A stretch of 64,000 bases of DNA. Origin: Macrostomum hystrix. Taxonomy: Eukaryota > Platyhelminthes > Macrostomidae. Shown piece after piece: positions 10,701 to 20,960 of this stretch. Position 1 is the stretch's first letter; every line of letters starts with the position of its first letter. The translations under genes were made by a program, and so were the position numbers. The DNA lies in the NCBI GenBank assembly GCA_950097015.1, contig CATNEN010000038.1, positions 17,990,001-18,054,000 on the forward strand, given 5' to 3'. The notes beneath the pieces were generated by a model that saw nothing but the letters and a program-made list of their open reading frames with translations, was not told the DNA's origin and ran no database searches.

Positions 10701-13371
10701 CCATGTCCTCAGCTGTGACAACAGTTCCAGGTAGGAGCTTCTGGAACAGCTCATAGCGAGTCTCCTTGTACAGCTTGTCTTCTGGCTCCAAGTTGCCGCT
10801 GTCGTTCTTCTTGGACTTTCTCATGATGGCATCAATGCTGATCTGCCCATTGACTAGATCATCCAGGCATGGTGTGTCCTTGTATTTCAAGAGGCGGTTT
10901 AAAAATTACATAAGCAGTCACTAAGGATGTGGTTTCTCCTTGACAAGGATGTGGTGCCTCATTGACAAGGATGTGGTGCCTCATTGACAAGGATGTGGTG
11001 TCTCATTGACAAGGATGTGGTGCCTCATTGACAAGGATGTGGTGCCTCATTGACAAGGATGTGGTGCCTCATTGACAAGGATGTGGTGTCTCATTGACAA
11101 GGATGTGGTGCCTCATTGACAAGGATGTGGTGTCTCATTGACAAGGATGTGGTGTCTTATTGACAAGGATGTGGTGCCTCATTGACAAGGATGTGGTGTC
11201 TCATTGACAAGGATGTGGTGCCTCATTGACAAGGATGTGGTGCCTCATTGACAAGGATGTGGTGCCTCATTGACAAGGATGTGGTGTCTCATTGACAAGG
11301 ATGTGGTGTCTCATTGAGAAGGATGTGGTGTCTCACTGACAAGGATTCAGTGTCTCATAGACAAGAATGTGATATATTCCAAACAATGCCGTTTTAAAGG
11401 CCCAGCGATTTCAGCATTTAAGTCACAGTCACGATAAGACTGTGAGTCAGTTGCTGTCGCTAACACCTGCACTCACCGCTAGAGTGTACTTCTTATTGAT
11501 GGCCAGTTCCGTCAGGCGACGCATCATGAAGCAAGCCGATTTCAGTGTCAGCTTGCTGCTCATCAGCTTCAAGCAGCTCCGAAAGGCGTCATTAAATAAG
11601 TACTTGAAGTCGACATCTTTCATGTCACTGTCAATGGAAAGTTTCTAATTTACGCATGTGAATATCTCCTCGGTTGCTTTATTAAGTTGTCCAAAAATGT
11701 TCACGACACTCACCACATTGCCGAACTGAAATTCGTCACAACCCCATCCAGACAGGTCACAGCTTCCTGAGACAGCTCTGAGCTGGGCGCGGCCTCCAGT
11801 GCTCCAACCAGTCGGCGCATGAATTGCTCATCGTTTGAGTAGTACTGAAATTGCGGATAAAGGTTCACACTGTCATCGAACGTGGCAAACTATGCAGACA
11901 AAAGTGCAAACAAGTTCAACAGTTTCTGGGGCAACAATCGTACTCACTGTACTACTGTACTCACGTGAACAAGTGACGATTTCATTGGAGCTGATTGGAA
12001 ACTCTCCAACTTCCTGCGAAGGCACCCGAGGGCGAATGACCGGAGGAAGAGAATCTCATCGGATTTCGAGTCGCAGTGACTGACAAAGTCCAGGTACAGG
12101 GCTTGGATCTCTGCCGTGTTCTTGAACAAAACCTGGGCGCTGTAAGAAGTGTTTTTAACCTCAAAAGTTGGATTGCGAATAATGAAAATGCTGCTTGAGC
12201 ACTGATTGCAACATAGTTACTAACCTGAAGCTGTCCAACAATGAAGTGACCGTCTGGCTGTTGATTTGAGAGGCCACGAAGCGGCGCTCGTCCGGTTCGC
12301 CTTCAATGCGGGTCTGACGAATGGTCAGCAGCAGCTGCTTGGCGAACTGCTCTTCCTACGGGGAATTATGAGTCCGAATTTTGAGCTCTACGGTTTAACT
12401 CACCGCGTGTAAAGTCCAGTAAAGTCTTCGGTAAAATGAGTACTGCAATTTTCTGCAATGATATTTCACTTTGGTCACTCACATCGAACTTCAGACGGCT
12501 AAACGACTGTCGCAGATCGATGAAGACATCGGTGGTAAAGCCACTGGCGCCGTGAGCGAAGCAGGAGCAATACGCCGACCAGACTGCGGGTCGCAGAGCT
12601 TCAAGCCAGTCCTCGTGATCACTCCTGCCGATTTTTGAGACGTTGTTAATACAAAATAATATTTTATAAACTTGTAGCCATGTGGTCACAGCGTCGAACT
12701 CACAAATTTAAGGTCGCGGGTTCGATTCTCGACCATACTGGAAAAATTCGCGTCCTTTTGCGAGACACTTAACTGTACATTGGTTCAGTTCAACCAGCTG
12801 TTAAATGGGTTCCAGCATTAGCTGGGATAGTTAAGGGTGGGTGTGGTATCCTCACCAGTCCATGGACTGAACAGCTGTACGCAGCCTTCAGAAGCGCCGC
12901 AAAATAGCTGCGGCTGTGCTGTCGGCTGCACATTTGGCCCACGTGGGGCAGATGTAATCAATTATTCCTATTATTTTTGCCATTAAAGACTAAAGGTCAC
13001 GGAACACCAAATCGTAAATTCCAAGAGCTTGGATCTTTCAAAAGTCTGCGTGTCATTCTCTCAAGGTTTACGCTTGTACATCTCAGGTTCTCATGGTCGG
13101 CATTTTGACATCCCAAAATCAGTCCCTAGACTCACAAAGCGTCTCGCATGTGCACAATGGTCCTGAGCACACAGTAATATCCGGGTGAACTCCTCTTGGG
13201 CCAGAATGACGGCCCCTTGGCCATGCAGCTACCAAGGGCTCCGAGCACATTCTCAATGTCCCGCTGAGTCAGACTGTTAGTCGGGAATTGCTGATTGTAG
13301 TAGTCTAGTAGGTCGTTGTCACTGTTTTCTGCCTGCGTTTGCAGGTTTAGACTTGCGAAATGGGCGTCCAT
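4702..13371 (-). CDS. Death domain and tandem-TIR protein with helical N-terminal region (15 exons)
   Basis: Exons: 13371-13136, 12624-12483, 12355-12225, 12139-11965, 11844-11714, 11627-11477, 10878-10582, 9685-9528, 8825-8550, 7874-7697, 7601-7367, 7246-6444, 6366-6093, 6026-5767, 5685-4702. All borders are GT-AG, phases chain, and the total is 4,431 nt (1,476 residues). Residues 1-900 are helical and solenoid-like (ARM/HEAT-like, not proven). About 910-970 form a coiled coil with repeated GRV/GEV heptads. About 985-1060 (exon 13, with DWRLLAQRLNF and IRAW) is a death domain. TIR1 spans about 1079-1190 and TIR2 about 1281-1395; each has VFLSYQW, CWMDI, QMGGGD and CRRE. E1149 and E1351 occupy the position of the catalytic glutamate of SARM1-type NAD-cleaving TIRs. 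The architecture suggests a cytosolic innate-immune or cell-death signalling protein; NADase activity is inference. The long introns hold a minisatellite and degenerate repeats. The weakest joins are the exon 7 acceptor and the exon 10 donor. Confidence 0.85.
8920..9425. repeat. Degenerate tandem repeat in an intron of the death/TIR gene
   Basis: Diverged repeats of a unit close to GAATTAGAGCGCAACAATG followed by AGACATTCTCA recur with substitutions and indels over about 500 bp between exons 8 and 9. They look like an old, decayed minisatellite. Confidence 0.55.
9700..10560. other. Intron 7 of the death/TIR gene, nothing recognised
   Basis: AT-rich intronic sequence between exons 7 and 8. 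A short plus-strand open frame at 10060-10248 has no recognisable family and is probably chance. Confidence 0.4.
10922..11366. repeat. 22-bp minisatellite, about 20 units
   Basis: Tandem unit GACAAGGATGTGGTGCCTCA plus TT, with C/T variants (GCCTC or GTCTC). It is nearly perfect in the middle and decays at both ends. It lies in intron 6 of the death/TIR gene, next to the exon 7 acceptor. Confidence 0.95.
12672..12960 (+). repeat. SINE-B, second tRNA-derived family
   Basis: The head has an A-box-like TGGTCACAGCGTCGAA and a clear B box GGTTCGATTCTCGACC, so it is tRNA-derived. The tail includes CCAGTCCATGGACTGAACAG and AAATAGCTGCGGCTGTGCTG. It is distinct from SINE-A. Related pieces lie at about 23330, 38625 and 57295. 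This copy lies in intron 1 of the death/TIR gene, just upstream of exon 2. Confidence 0.75.
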
Positions 13372-13540
13372 TCCCTGAAATTGTGTGCTTTGATTGTTGT
13401 ATATTGCGTTTGTCAGGTTTGTTAAAATAAAAATTTTGAATTCATCACTGCTTGCAAAATATTTGAAAAAAGTTACTCGTACTAGAGATACGACGTAAGC
13501 AATATTGTCAGGAACTTTAATGATAAATAATAAATATTTT

Positions 13541-13850
13541 CAGGAGGGTCTTCTTTCACATTATTCGGTGACACTAGACCCGCAGCCAGCAAGGAGGCAC
13601 ATTCATCTGCCTCCCGAAAACACACGCACACAGATACCGTGTGCAGGTACACACTCATACAAGGTGTGTACATCTGCCCAGACTTTCTCATCGTCAGGCG
13701 ATGTACACTTTCACTGTATCTTAGCCTTCAGGGGCGTAAATTTCAAGACAACCCCCCGAACTTTCTCCCTGCGCCCTAATTGACATTGGCCCCGCCGTAA
13801 AATCAAGCTAAGGGACCTTGGTGCGAGAGGCAAACGCATTAGAATGCACT
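13541..13850 (-). repeat. SINE-A copy, diverged
   Basis: Minus-strand copy. On the plus strand it starts with the tail (GGTGACACTAGACCCGCAGC) and ends with the head (GTGCGAGAGGCAAACGCATT). It lies about 170 bp upstream of the start codon of the death/TIR gene, so it may be part of or next to its promoter. Confidence 0.8.
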
Positions 13851-14266
13851 GGCACTCACCCACGCCTGGGAAACCTGTGCATGCGTTTTCTCACAGACTT
13901 GTTTGACTGTTTGAGTATATGCAGCTTGAGCTGCTTCCAACTGGATGATAGAGGCTTACAACTTCAAAATAAAACATTTCGTTAAAAGTTACTTTTTATT
14001 TCTTGTAGTAATTAATATTTTAAGCGCATGCCTTTAACAGTTGCTGAAGCCTGCATAATCACACCACTCGAGATGCATTCAAAAAGTTTTTTTTCAGTGT
14101 ACCCAAAAAATTAACAATCAGCGAATAGAACAAGTAAAACGTGGTTAAAGTGCTCATTTTCATTCACTTATTAAACATATTCACCACCATTGTTCTTGCA
14201 CTTCTGCTACGATGCACCAGGCCTCTGATTCTGGTACCAACGCCTCTTGCGTTGGGTTTGATTCGG
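13851..14266. other. Spacer, nothing recognised
   Basis: AT-rich sequence between the SINE-A copy and the mariner-like fragment. No gene or clear repeat was seen. Confidence 0.4.
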
Positions 14267-14464
14267 TTAGGTTCGCGTACCGCTCCAAATTGCAAGCAGT
14301 TTCGGTGCGTTGCTGCCAAAAACTTGCTGAAGCTTTCGGAACTTCTCTGGAGGCTTTTCCCCTTGCAAAAATATAAACTTCATGACACTTCGAACGTCTT
14401 GTTTCGAGGATGATTCAACCATGGCCGAATATTCGATGACCAAGAGTTGACGTAGCTCAGACAT
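14267..14464 (-). pseudogene. Mariner-like transposase N-terminal fragment
   Basis: A 65-residue frame carries VRSVMKFIFLQGEKPPE and LQQVFGSNAP. This matches the first helix-turn-helix region of mariner/Tc1-type transposases (usual pattern: R-x-V-I-x-F-L-F, then L-x-x-V-Y-G-x-x-A-P). The catalytic DDE/D region is missing, so this is a dead fragment. Terminal inverted repeats were not found. Confidence 0.55.
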
Positions 14465-14469
14465 GGTTG

Positions 14470-16655
14470 CAAGCTAAGGCTTAAAATCTTTGCGGGTTTA
14501 GGCCATTTACCTTGCTCTCTGCAGTGCTTGTAGAAAGTAATGTTTCATCTATCTAGATTATAGATTCTAATTAATGAGTCCTTAAGTATTCCTTACTTCG
14601 TGGCTCTTGAATTAAATGTAATTTCAACTTTATAATAGAGAATCAGAAATGGTTTGGATATCACGAGGTGGTTTAATCCTACAGGAATATAGTATATCAA
14701 ATTAAAAATGACTTTCTATCAATAATGTCTTCTCCTAGTATAATCGAAAGTTTGTATCATAAAGTCATATTTATTATCATCTGTAATAACATATAATTGA
14801 ACCTTTTCTTCAGCACAAATTGGCTGAGCATATGCCTACCATTTTAATTAAAAAGCAAACAAATTAAATTTATCAGCGTTATTAAAAAACTTACACCTGA
14901 TGTTTTTTAATAGTACTCTACTATTATTTAAAAATGGGTTTATTGCTTTTTACATTTATTCTTCTGGTATGATTGAGTTTAAATATAGACTCTAGATAGA
15001 TTATATATAAAGATATATGCATAGATATCGAAGTAAAGTGTCTTTTCTGACACCAAAATAAAATGATTTAGCCAGTAGACGTTATACGAGCGTACAATTC
15101 TCTCGATTTAAAGGAACAAAGTGCATTATTGTACAGTTATGGAAAAGAAAAATTTATTATACACAATTTTTTTCATAATCTTATAATCAGCTAACACTGA
15201 AAGTTGAACATAATGTGACTAACACAACGTTAGCGAATTTAAAGGCATGGTGCAAAAATGTACTCGTAGCAACAATATTAAAAGTGTTCAATGAAAACTA
15301 TAGTAAAAATTCACATTAACTATATTTCTAAAACAGATTAAAGTAAATAAATATAAATACAACTGAATCACTGAAAAATTGTGTAGCATTTCGGCGGAAA
15401 ATACTTTTAATAGTTACCTCTTGTTATAATGAATACTGTAATTCTCCCGGGAGCTCAGAGTTATATTTTTTTACTTATTAAATACTAAATAATTACAATA
15501 AACAATATTTAACTATCTTCAGTACACGAAATAAAGGCCCCTTTGTTATTTTTCAGCATACATTACCTCAACTATATGTACATTATACGCAACATTATGT
15601 TCCTATAAACATATTATACACTGTGGGTTTATATTGTAAGATATATATATAAACCTTGAACTGACATACATGTACAATACACGGCCAAAAATGCACACGC
15701 CAAAGTGATGAAATAAGTAAAAATGTTAAAAAATGCTGCCAACCGTAATCAAACACTAAAAAAGACACCTTTGACCTGTGCACAAATAAAATTGTATGAT
15801 AATGGCTCAGATGTATTTTATATCCGTCGATCTCATTTTAATTTTCACATGGGAACGGGAAGACGGACCACTCTGTAAGAACTAATTGAAGAACTACAAT
15901 AATTAGTTTAGCACTTAAGTAGATTTGCTTTGTTGGCTGTCCTTGGAGACCTTTCGCTAGTGAAAAAAGAATCGGCACTAATTAAACTGTACGTCTAGTT
16001 ATAATTATGTTATTCCCAGCTGACGGCTGACGTGCAGTGTCCATTTTCAGGTCATAATTAACTTATGTGTATAGATGTATAGAAAAAAAAGCGAAATATA
16101 CAAAATGAGCTACCTGATGCACAAATGGGATTTATTAAATGTACATGTACTTTACATGCATTTTAATTCCAACTCTACATAGCGGTCTCAAAAAGAATAG
16201 ACAGACTTCAATTAATTCAAGGTCGCTGTTCTAAAATTTAGCTACCCTAGAGGATCGATTCAGACGCAAATGCTGTTTTCCATTGCTGAGGCTGACACTT
16301 TTTGATGCCATCAAAGAAGAGCGGCCAAATAAGACTGTCAATGCAGGGTCAAGAAAAGCAAGCCACCCATCATATAGTTACGCAGCTGGCTATAGTTACG
16401 CAGCTGTTTGTTTAATGTCATTTTATCTTACAACTAGCTTTTTTGCCCGTTGTTTTTGGGGCAGAAATGTAAAGCAAAGCAGTAAGAAATTCACGTCTCT
16501 GTATTAACTTTATAGTGAAGGTCACCATTTATTTATTTACTGCATTAATGAAAAGTGAAGAGTTTGTTTAAGGGCGTTTTAAGTAAAAAATAAGTGAAAA
16601 GTTTGTCCAAACAGCCCCCTCTTGATTACTTCTTTAGAAACATGTCTCTTAGCCA
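14470..16655. other. AT-rich spacer, no gene seen
   Basis: More than 2 kb of very AT-rich DNA with poly-A/T runs. No open frame with family features, tandem array or RNA gene was recognised. It lies between the divergent death/TIR gene side and the opsin side. Confidence 0.5.
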
Positions 16656-16669
16656 CTCCTCTATACAGT

Positions 16670-16942
16670 CAGTGGCAGATCCAGGAATTTTGTTTTGGGG
16701 CGGTCTGTCAGGGGAGCGCCATGAGAATCACAGAGGGGGTGCCAGCGGCCGAAAAAGGGCGCCAGGAGCCAAGAAAGGGCGCCAGCGGCTGAAAAACGGG
16801 AGCCAGCGGCTGAAAAAGGGGCGCCAGCGGCCGAAAAGGGGCGCCAGTGCTGCGACTGGCGCCCCTGGTGGGGGCATCTTATTCCCATGATTAAAATTTA
16901 GGGGGGCGACTGCCCCCCCGCCCCCCCCTAAATCTGCCTCTG
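16670..16942. mobile_element. Non-autonomous hAT element (MITE) with 8-bp target duplication
   Basis: The left end CAGTGGCAGATCCAGG and the right end (read inward on the other strand) CAGAGGCAGATTTAGG are imperfect terminal inverted repeats of the hAT type. The element is flanked on both sides by the same 8 bases, TATACAGT (16662-16669 and 16943-16950), which is the target-site length of the hAT superfamily. The inside is GC-rich, with short repeats around GGCGCCAGCGGCCGAAAAAG and no transposase. The perfect duplication suggests a fairly recent insertion. Confidence 0.9.
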
Positions 16943-17094
16943 TATACAGTATGCATGTACACGCGTATACATAAGGAAAATAGCCATGACATAACAATAA
17001 CAATGTCAAAGAAACAAAATTAAACTGTTTCAGAGTTCAGAGTTAGACAGGTCAAGGTCAATTCGTGACTACTTTTCTATTAATTGCTTGCGAG

Positions 17095-17704
17095 TCACCT
17101 CAAGGCCTGGGGATACACCACATTCTTCGTTCTTCCCCTTGGTACGAAAATGAATAGGCCCGCTGGAGTTCCAACACGGGAGCAGGCGACATAAAGCTGC
17201 CCATGCGAGAAGCAAGGAGTCTCCAGGTTGATGCCAGCCACCTTCAGCGACTGTCCCTGAGCCTTGTTAATAGTCATCGCAAAGCACACTCTCACAGGGA
17301 ACTGCAGTCGCTTGAACTGAAATGGCAGGTCCGTGGGGATAATTGGAATCCGGGGAACGAACACAGACTCTCCTCTGCCAGATCCAGTCATTATCGTGGC
17401 CTCAATCACGTGTGGGAAGAGCCGCCTGACTATCAGTCTGGTGCCGTTACACAGCCTTGGCGCATTCAGGTTGCGGAGGAGCATAATTGGTGCCCCAACT
17501 TTCAGCTGCAAGTTGTGCGATGGAGTTCCAGGAGGATCTAGAGAGTTCAGAAACTCAACAGGATACTCCACAGCGGTGTCATCAGTCAACGTTGTATCAA
17601 TTGACTTGTAGGTGAAAACTGCACCTGCCAACTCCTGAAGCAGTTGGTAGTTAATTTCGTTGGCGGCATCATTTCTAGGACACAGAATTGCCCTCTCTGA
17701 CAGC
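17095..17704 (-). pseudogene. Helitron (PIF1-like) helicase C-terminal fragment
   Basis: The minus-strand frame, about 200 residues, shows LSERAILCPRNDAANEIN, GAPIMLLRNLN, LCNGTRLIV, MTINKAQGQSLK and GQLYVACSRVG. These are the late motifs of the helicase domain of Helitron Rep/Hel proteins (end of superfamily 1 PIF1-type helicase). The Rep nuclease and the early helicase motifs (Walker A and B) are missing, so it is 5'-truncated. The frame continues upstream without a stop into an unrelated repeat at 17705-18160, so a longer predicted protein would be chimeric. Confidence 0.85.
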
Positions 17705-18160
17705 CCGGGCTTCGGCGCCCGGGGAAGGGAGGGGGTGGCTGTAATAAAATTTGGCCCGCAGAGTGGCGGAGGGGAGTTGGGGTGGCTGTCCTCGGAAAAC
17801 AAAAAGTGACTCACTTTGAGATGATGCAGCTTTGCTCTGGATTGAGTAGAGATGTTCAAAATTGACAGCATTGTTGGAAAACATGTAAAGTGTAAGTGGA
17901 TCAAATTTGGAGAAAATCTGACAAAGTGGGGCGACGATATGTCGAATTGAGTGATTTTTTGACGATTTTTGAGCAGTTTTTTGCACTTTTGAGCAGGAAG
18001 GAAATGATTTTTCGGGAATTTGAGTAGCCTATTGCACTCAGCGTAGGTGGTTTTAGGTATGTGCAAAGTTTGGTGCGATTTGGTTGAGCGGTTTCGGCGT
18101 CTATAAAGACAAAAGGTTGCACACACACAGACAGAGCTTTCACTTTTATATATATAGATG
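17705..18160. mobile_element. Unclassified repeat joined to the Helitron fragment
   Basis: It begins at a GC-rich hairpin (GCCCGGGCTTCGGCGCCCGG) exactly where Helitron homology stops. It ends in GTTGCACACACACAGACAG and CTTTTATATATATAGATG, a terminal style seen in several animal non-autonomous elements. No coding capacity is seen. It could be a nested insertion or part of the same Helitron. Confidence 0.45.
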
Positions 18161-18428
18161 TGACGACCACTTCGATGTTTGATACAATTAAAGTATTGAA
18201 TCCATTTATCGAATCAAATGAAAAAAGCTATCCCGGTAAAAACAACTCAGATTAAAATTGAGATCATTATTTAATTGCGGAAATTCATGATTGGCTCTAA
18301 AATTCGTCTATCCAATGAAATATGGCTCAGCGAATTCTAGCTCTTTGAGGTTAGAAAATGAAAGTGAAAATGAAAAGCGAATGCTGCACCTGTAAGAATT
18401 AGGCAAGAACTCAAGAAACGTCCATGTC

Positions 18429-20603
18429 ATGAGCGTTCCAGACAGCATTGAGAGCACCCTACGGAATAGCACAGCGGCAACAGCCGAGACGGAAAACTCG
18501 CCATCTGTTCTAGAACTGTGCATCGACGCTGTGTCCTACACTGGCATCTTCGCTGCGGCCACAGTCGCTAACGGCCTAGCCGCTTACACATATTTGGTCA
18601 CGAGGTCATTGTGGAACGGTTTCGCCTGGCTCATCTGCACCAACTTCGTCAGCAACTGTCTGGGCAGCCTCCTGGCCGGCCTGTTGAATGTGCAGGCGGC
18701 CTGGCGACCCCACTGGCACTTTCCTGATTGGTACTGCCGCTGGTACGCCTTCTGGATTGGCTGGACTGGGCTGACATCGCTGAATGTTCTCACTGCGTTG
18801 TCCGCTCTGCGCTGCCGATTCATTCTGACTAACAGGAACCTTTCAGCTAGAGCGTCAGCTAAGCTCATCTTCCTTCTGTCCAGCCTGGCGCTGATGTGGA
18901 TTCTGCCTATGTTTTTCCGACCCACTCTGGTTGTGCCACTCAGGTCCGTGTCTACCTGCGATCTGAACTGGTCCAGCCGACTCGCTGGCGACCGGGCCTA
19001 CTGGCTCTGCCTGCTGACTGCACAGTTTCTGCTGCCAGTGACTGTCGTCTGCATCTCCAACTTTAAAATCTTCTTTCATGTACGAGCTGGCATTGTGTCC
19101 TTGTAGCATTTTGGCATTACATTGTGGCATTGTTTTTATTTGCTGCGGCAAAATCCATAATTTTACATCCGGCTGTTTCAATGTTTCAGTGCCTGGGTGT
19201 TTCAGATTGAATTTGCTCTAACTTTCAGCTTCACAGAAAGCAGAAGAATAGCTTGCTTCAAGGAAGCAATCGTATGAAACGGGACAGGCGTGTTGCGTTG
19301 CACATATTCATAGTAATTGGTAAGAACAACCATCTAAACTGCTTGTGAGCTGTTGATATTCTTCTCATTTTACCATTTTCCTTACCGCTCCTTAAATAGT
19401 TAAGAAACAGAATTACTCCTCCAGGCACTGGCATCAATGTTCCCGAGACACCCACCTCTCTCCAGACACTGTATCAAGGTTCTCCAGACACCCACATCCC
19501 TCCAGACACTGGTATCAAGGTTCCCCAGACACCCACCTCACTCCAGGCACTGGCATCAAGGTTCCCCAGACACCCACCTCACTCCAGACACTGGCATCAA
19601 GGTTCCCCAGACACCCACCTCACTCCAGACACTGGTATCAAGGTTCCCCAGACACCCACCTCACTCCAGACACTGGTATCAAGGTTCCCCAGATACCCAC
19701 CTCACTCCAGACACTGGCATCAAGGTTCCCCAGACACGCACCTCCCTCCAGACACTGGCATCAAGGTTCCCCAGACACCCACCTCACTCCAGACACTGGC
19801 ATCAAGGTTCTCCAGACACCCACATCCCTCCAGACACTGTATCAAGGTTCTCCAGACACCCACATCCCTCCAGACACTGGTATCAAGGTTCCCCAGACAC
19901 CCACCTCACTCCAGGCACTGGCATCAAGGTTCCCCAGACACCCACCTCACTCCAGACACTGGTATCAAGGTTCCCCAGACACCCACCTCACTCCAGACAC
20001 TGGCATCAAGGTTCCCCAGACACCCACCTCACTCCAGACACTGGCATCAAGGTTCCCCAGACACCCACCTCACTCCAGACACTGTATTAAGGTTCTCCAG
20101 ACACCCACCTCACTCCAGGCACTGGCATCAAGGTTTTCGTCGCTTACTCACTCCTCTTAATGAATATCCTTAGCTTAAATTCTGTTGAATGACTTTTAAT
20201 GCTGAAAGGCACCTTCCTGCTCTGCTGGACGCCTTACGCTGTGACGGCTGGGATTGCCGTTGTGTCAGCGATCCCGCAGAGCAGTCTGCTGCATCGGTCC
20301 CTGGCGCGGACCGCTCTACTCTGCGCCAAGTCCAGCATTGCCCTGTCTGCCGTGATGCACTTTGCCGTGAATGCCGAATTTCGCCAGTCACTGGGCGCTA
20401 CGCCACTAGGTCGGCTCATTGCACGCTGCTATACGCACTGTTGCTGTCAGCCATGCTGTCGATCTGTAGCCAACGGAGCCATTGCCGAGGTCACACCCGA
20501 GGCTGCTGCAATCAAGGAACAGGACGCCATGGTTCCCAGAAGAGAATCCCAACCTGATCTAAACCCATTGCAACGTACTGGTCTATTAGAGACGGTAGTG
20601 TAA
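18429..20603 (+). CDS. Divergent opsin-like GPCR (3 exons, 378 residues)
   Basis: Exons: 18429-19079, 19229-19319 and 20209-20603, phases 0 and 1, GT-AG. Exon 1 codes TM1-TM5, exon 2 intracellular loop 3 and the start of TM6, exon 3 the rest. Opsin features: N-glycosylation site near residue 13, GN in TM1 (N48), the TM3/loop-2 cysteine pair C103 and C177, DRAYWLCL before TM5, CWTPYA in TM6 (253-258), and CAKSS in TM7 with K288 at the retinal-binding lysine position. Odd features: TM2 lacks the usual aspartate, the E/DRY motif is replaced by ALRCRF, and NPxxY is replaced by SAVMH. A seven-helix membrane protein that binds retinal is expected; loss of the G-protein motifs suggests a photoisomerase-like (RGR/peropsin-like) or non-standard signalling role, which is inference. 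The second intron holds a 42-bp minisatellite. An extra 5' exon cannot be ruled out. Confidence 0.85.
19430..20137. repeat. 42-bp minisatellite in opsin intron 2
   Basis: About 16 copies of CAGACACCCACCTCACTC plus CAGACACTGGTATCAAGG plus TTCCCC, with variants (GGCATC, CATCCC, ATACCC). The unit is 14 codons long, so an open frame runs through the whole array; it lies between two solid opsin exons and is taken as intronic. Confidence 0.95.
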
Positions 20604-20960
20604 ACAGGTGTATACATCAGTGAATACACACATTTTTTCTGTATCTCCTAAAAATTTAACCAATCGCCATGAAGATGCAGAACAGCGTCTCAAATTTTCC
20701 GCTCTATCCGAGGAAACAACTTCCAGAATCACACAACAATCTGCATACAGGGCAATGTCAGTTGTCCTTGACACCAGCGTCTTCGACAAGTATCGCTGAA
20801 TATCTCGACGATGCTGACGTCGGACGACTTTGAAAGTTAGTTCATCGTACAGTGCGGAAATTTTTTATCAGTGGACTTTCAGGAAAATTGGTCATTCGGT
20901 TTTGGAGCTATCGTGGAGTAGGCATCAGGTATTTGAAACACTCCCCCATCGTGGTCTTTC
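20604..20960 (+). repeat. Single arm of a dispersed repeat (foldback family), downstream of the opsin
   Basis: Contains GAATATCTCGACGATGCTGA, GTTAGTTCATCGTACAGTG, GGACTTTCAGGAAAATTGGT and a TTTGAAACACTCCCCC end. The same blocks recur at 23745-23930 and as inverted arms at 26985-27530 and 27860-28340. It overlaps what should be the opsin 3' UTR. Confidence 0.6.

Noticed and set aside
17203-17611. Plus-strand frames over the Helitron region
   Set aside because: Shadows of the helicase frame on the opposite strand.
19437-20090. 217-residue open frame of 14-residue repeats
   Set aside because: A 42-bp minisatellite lying between opsin exons 2 and 3; intronic.
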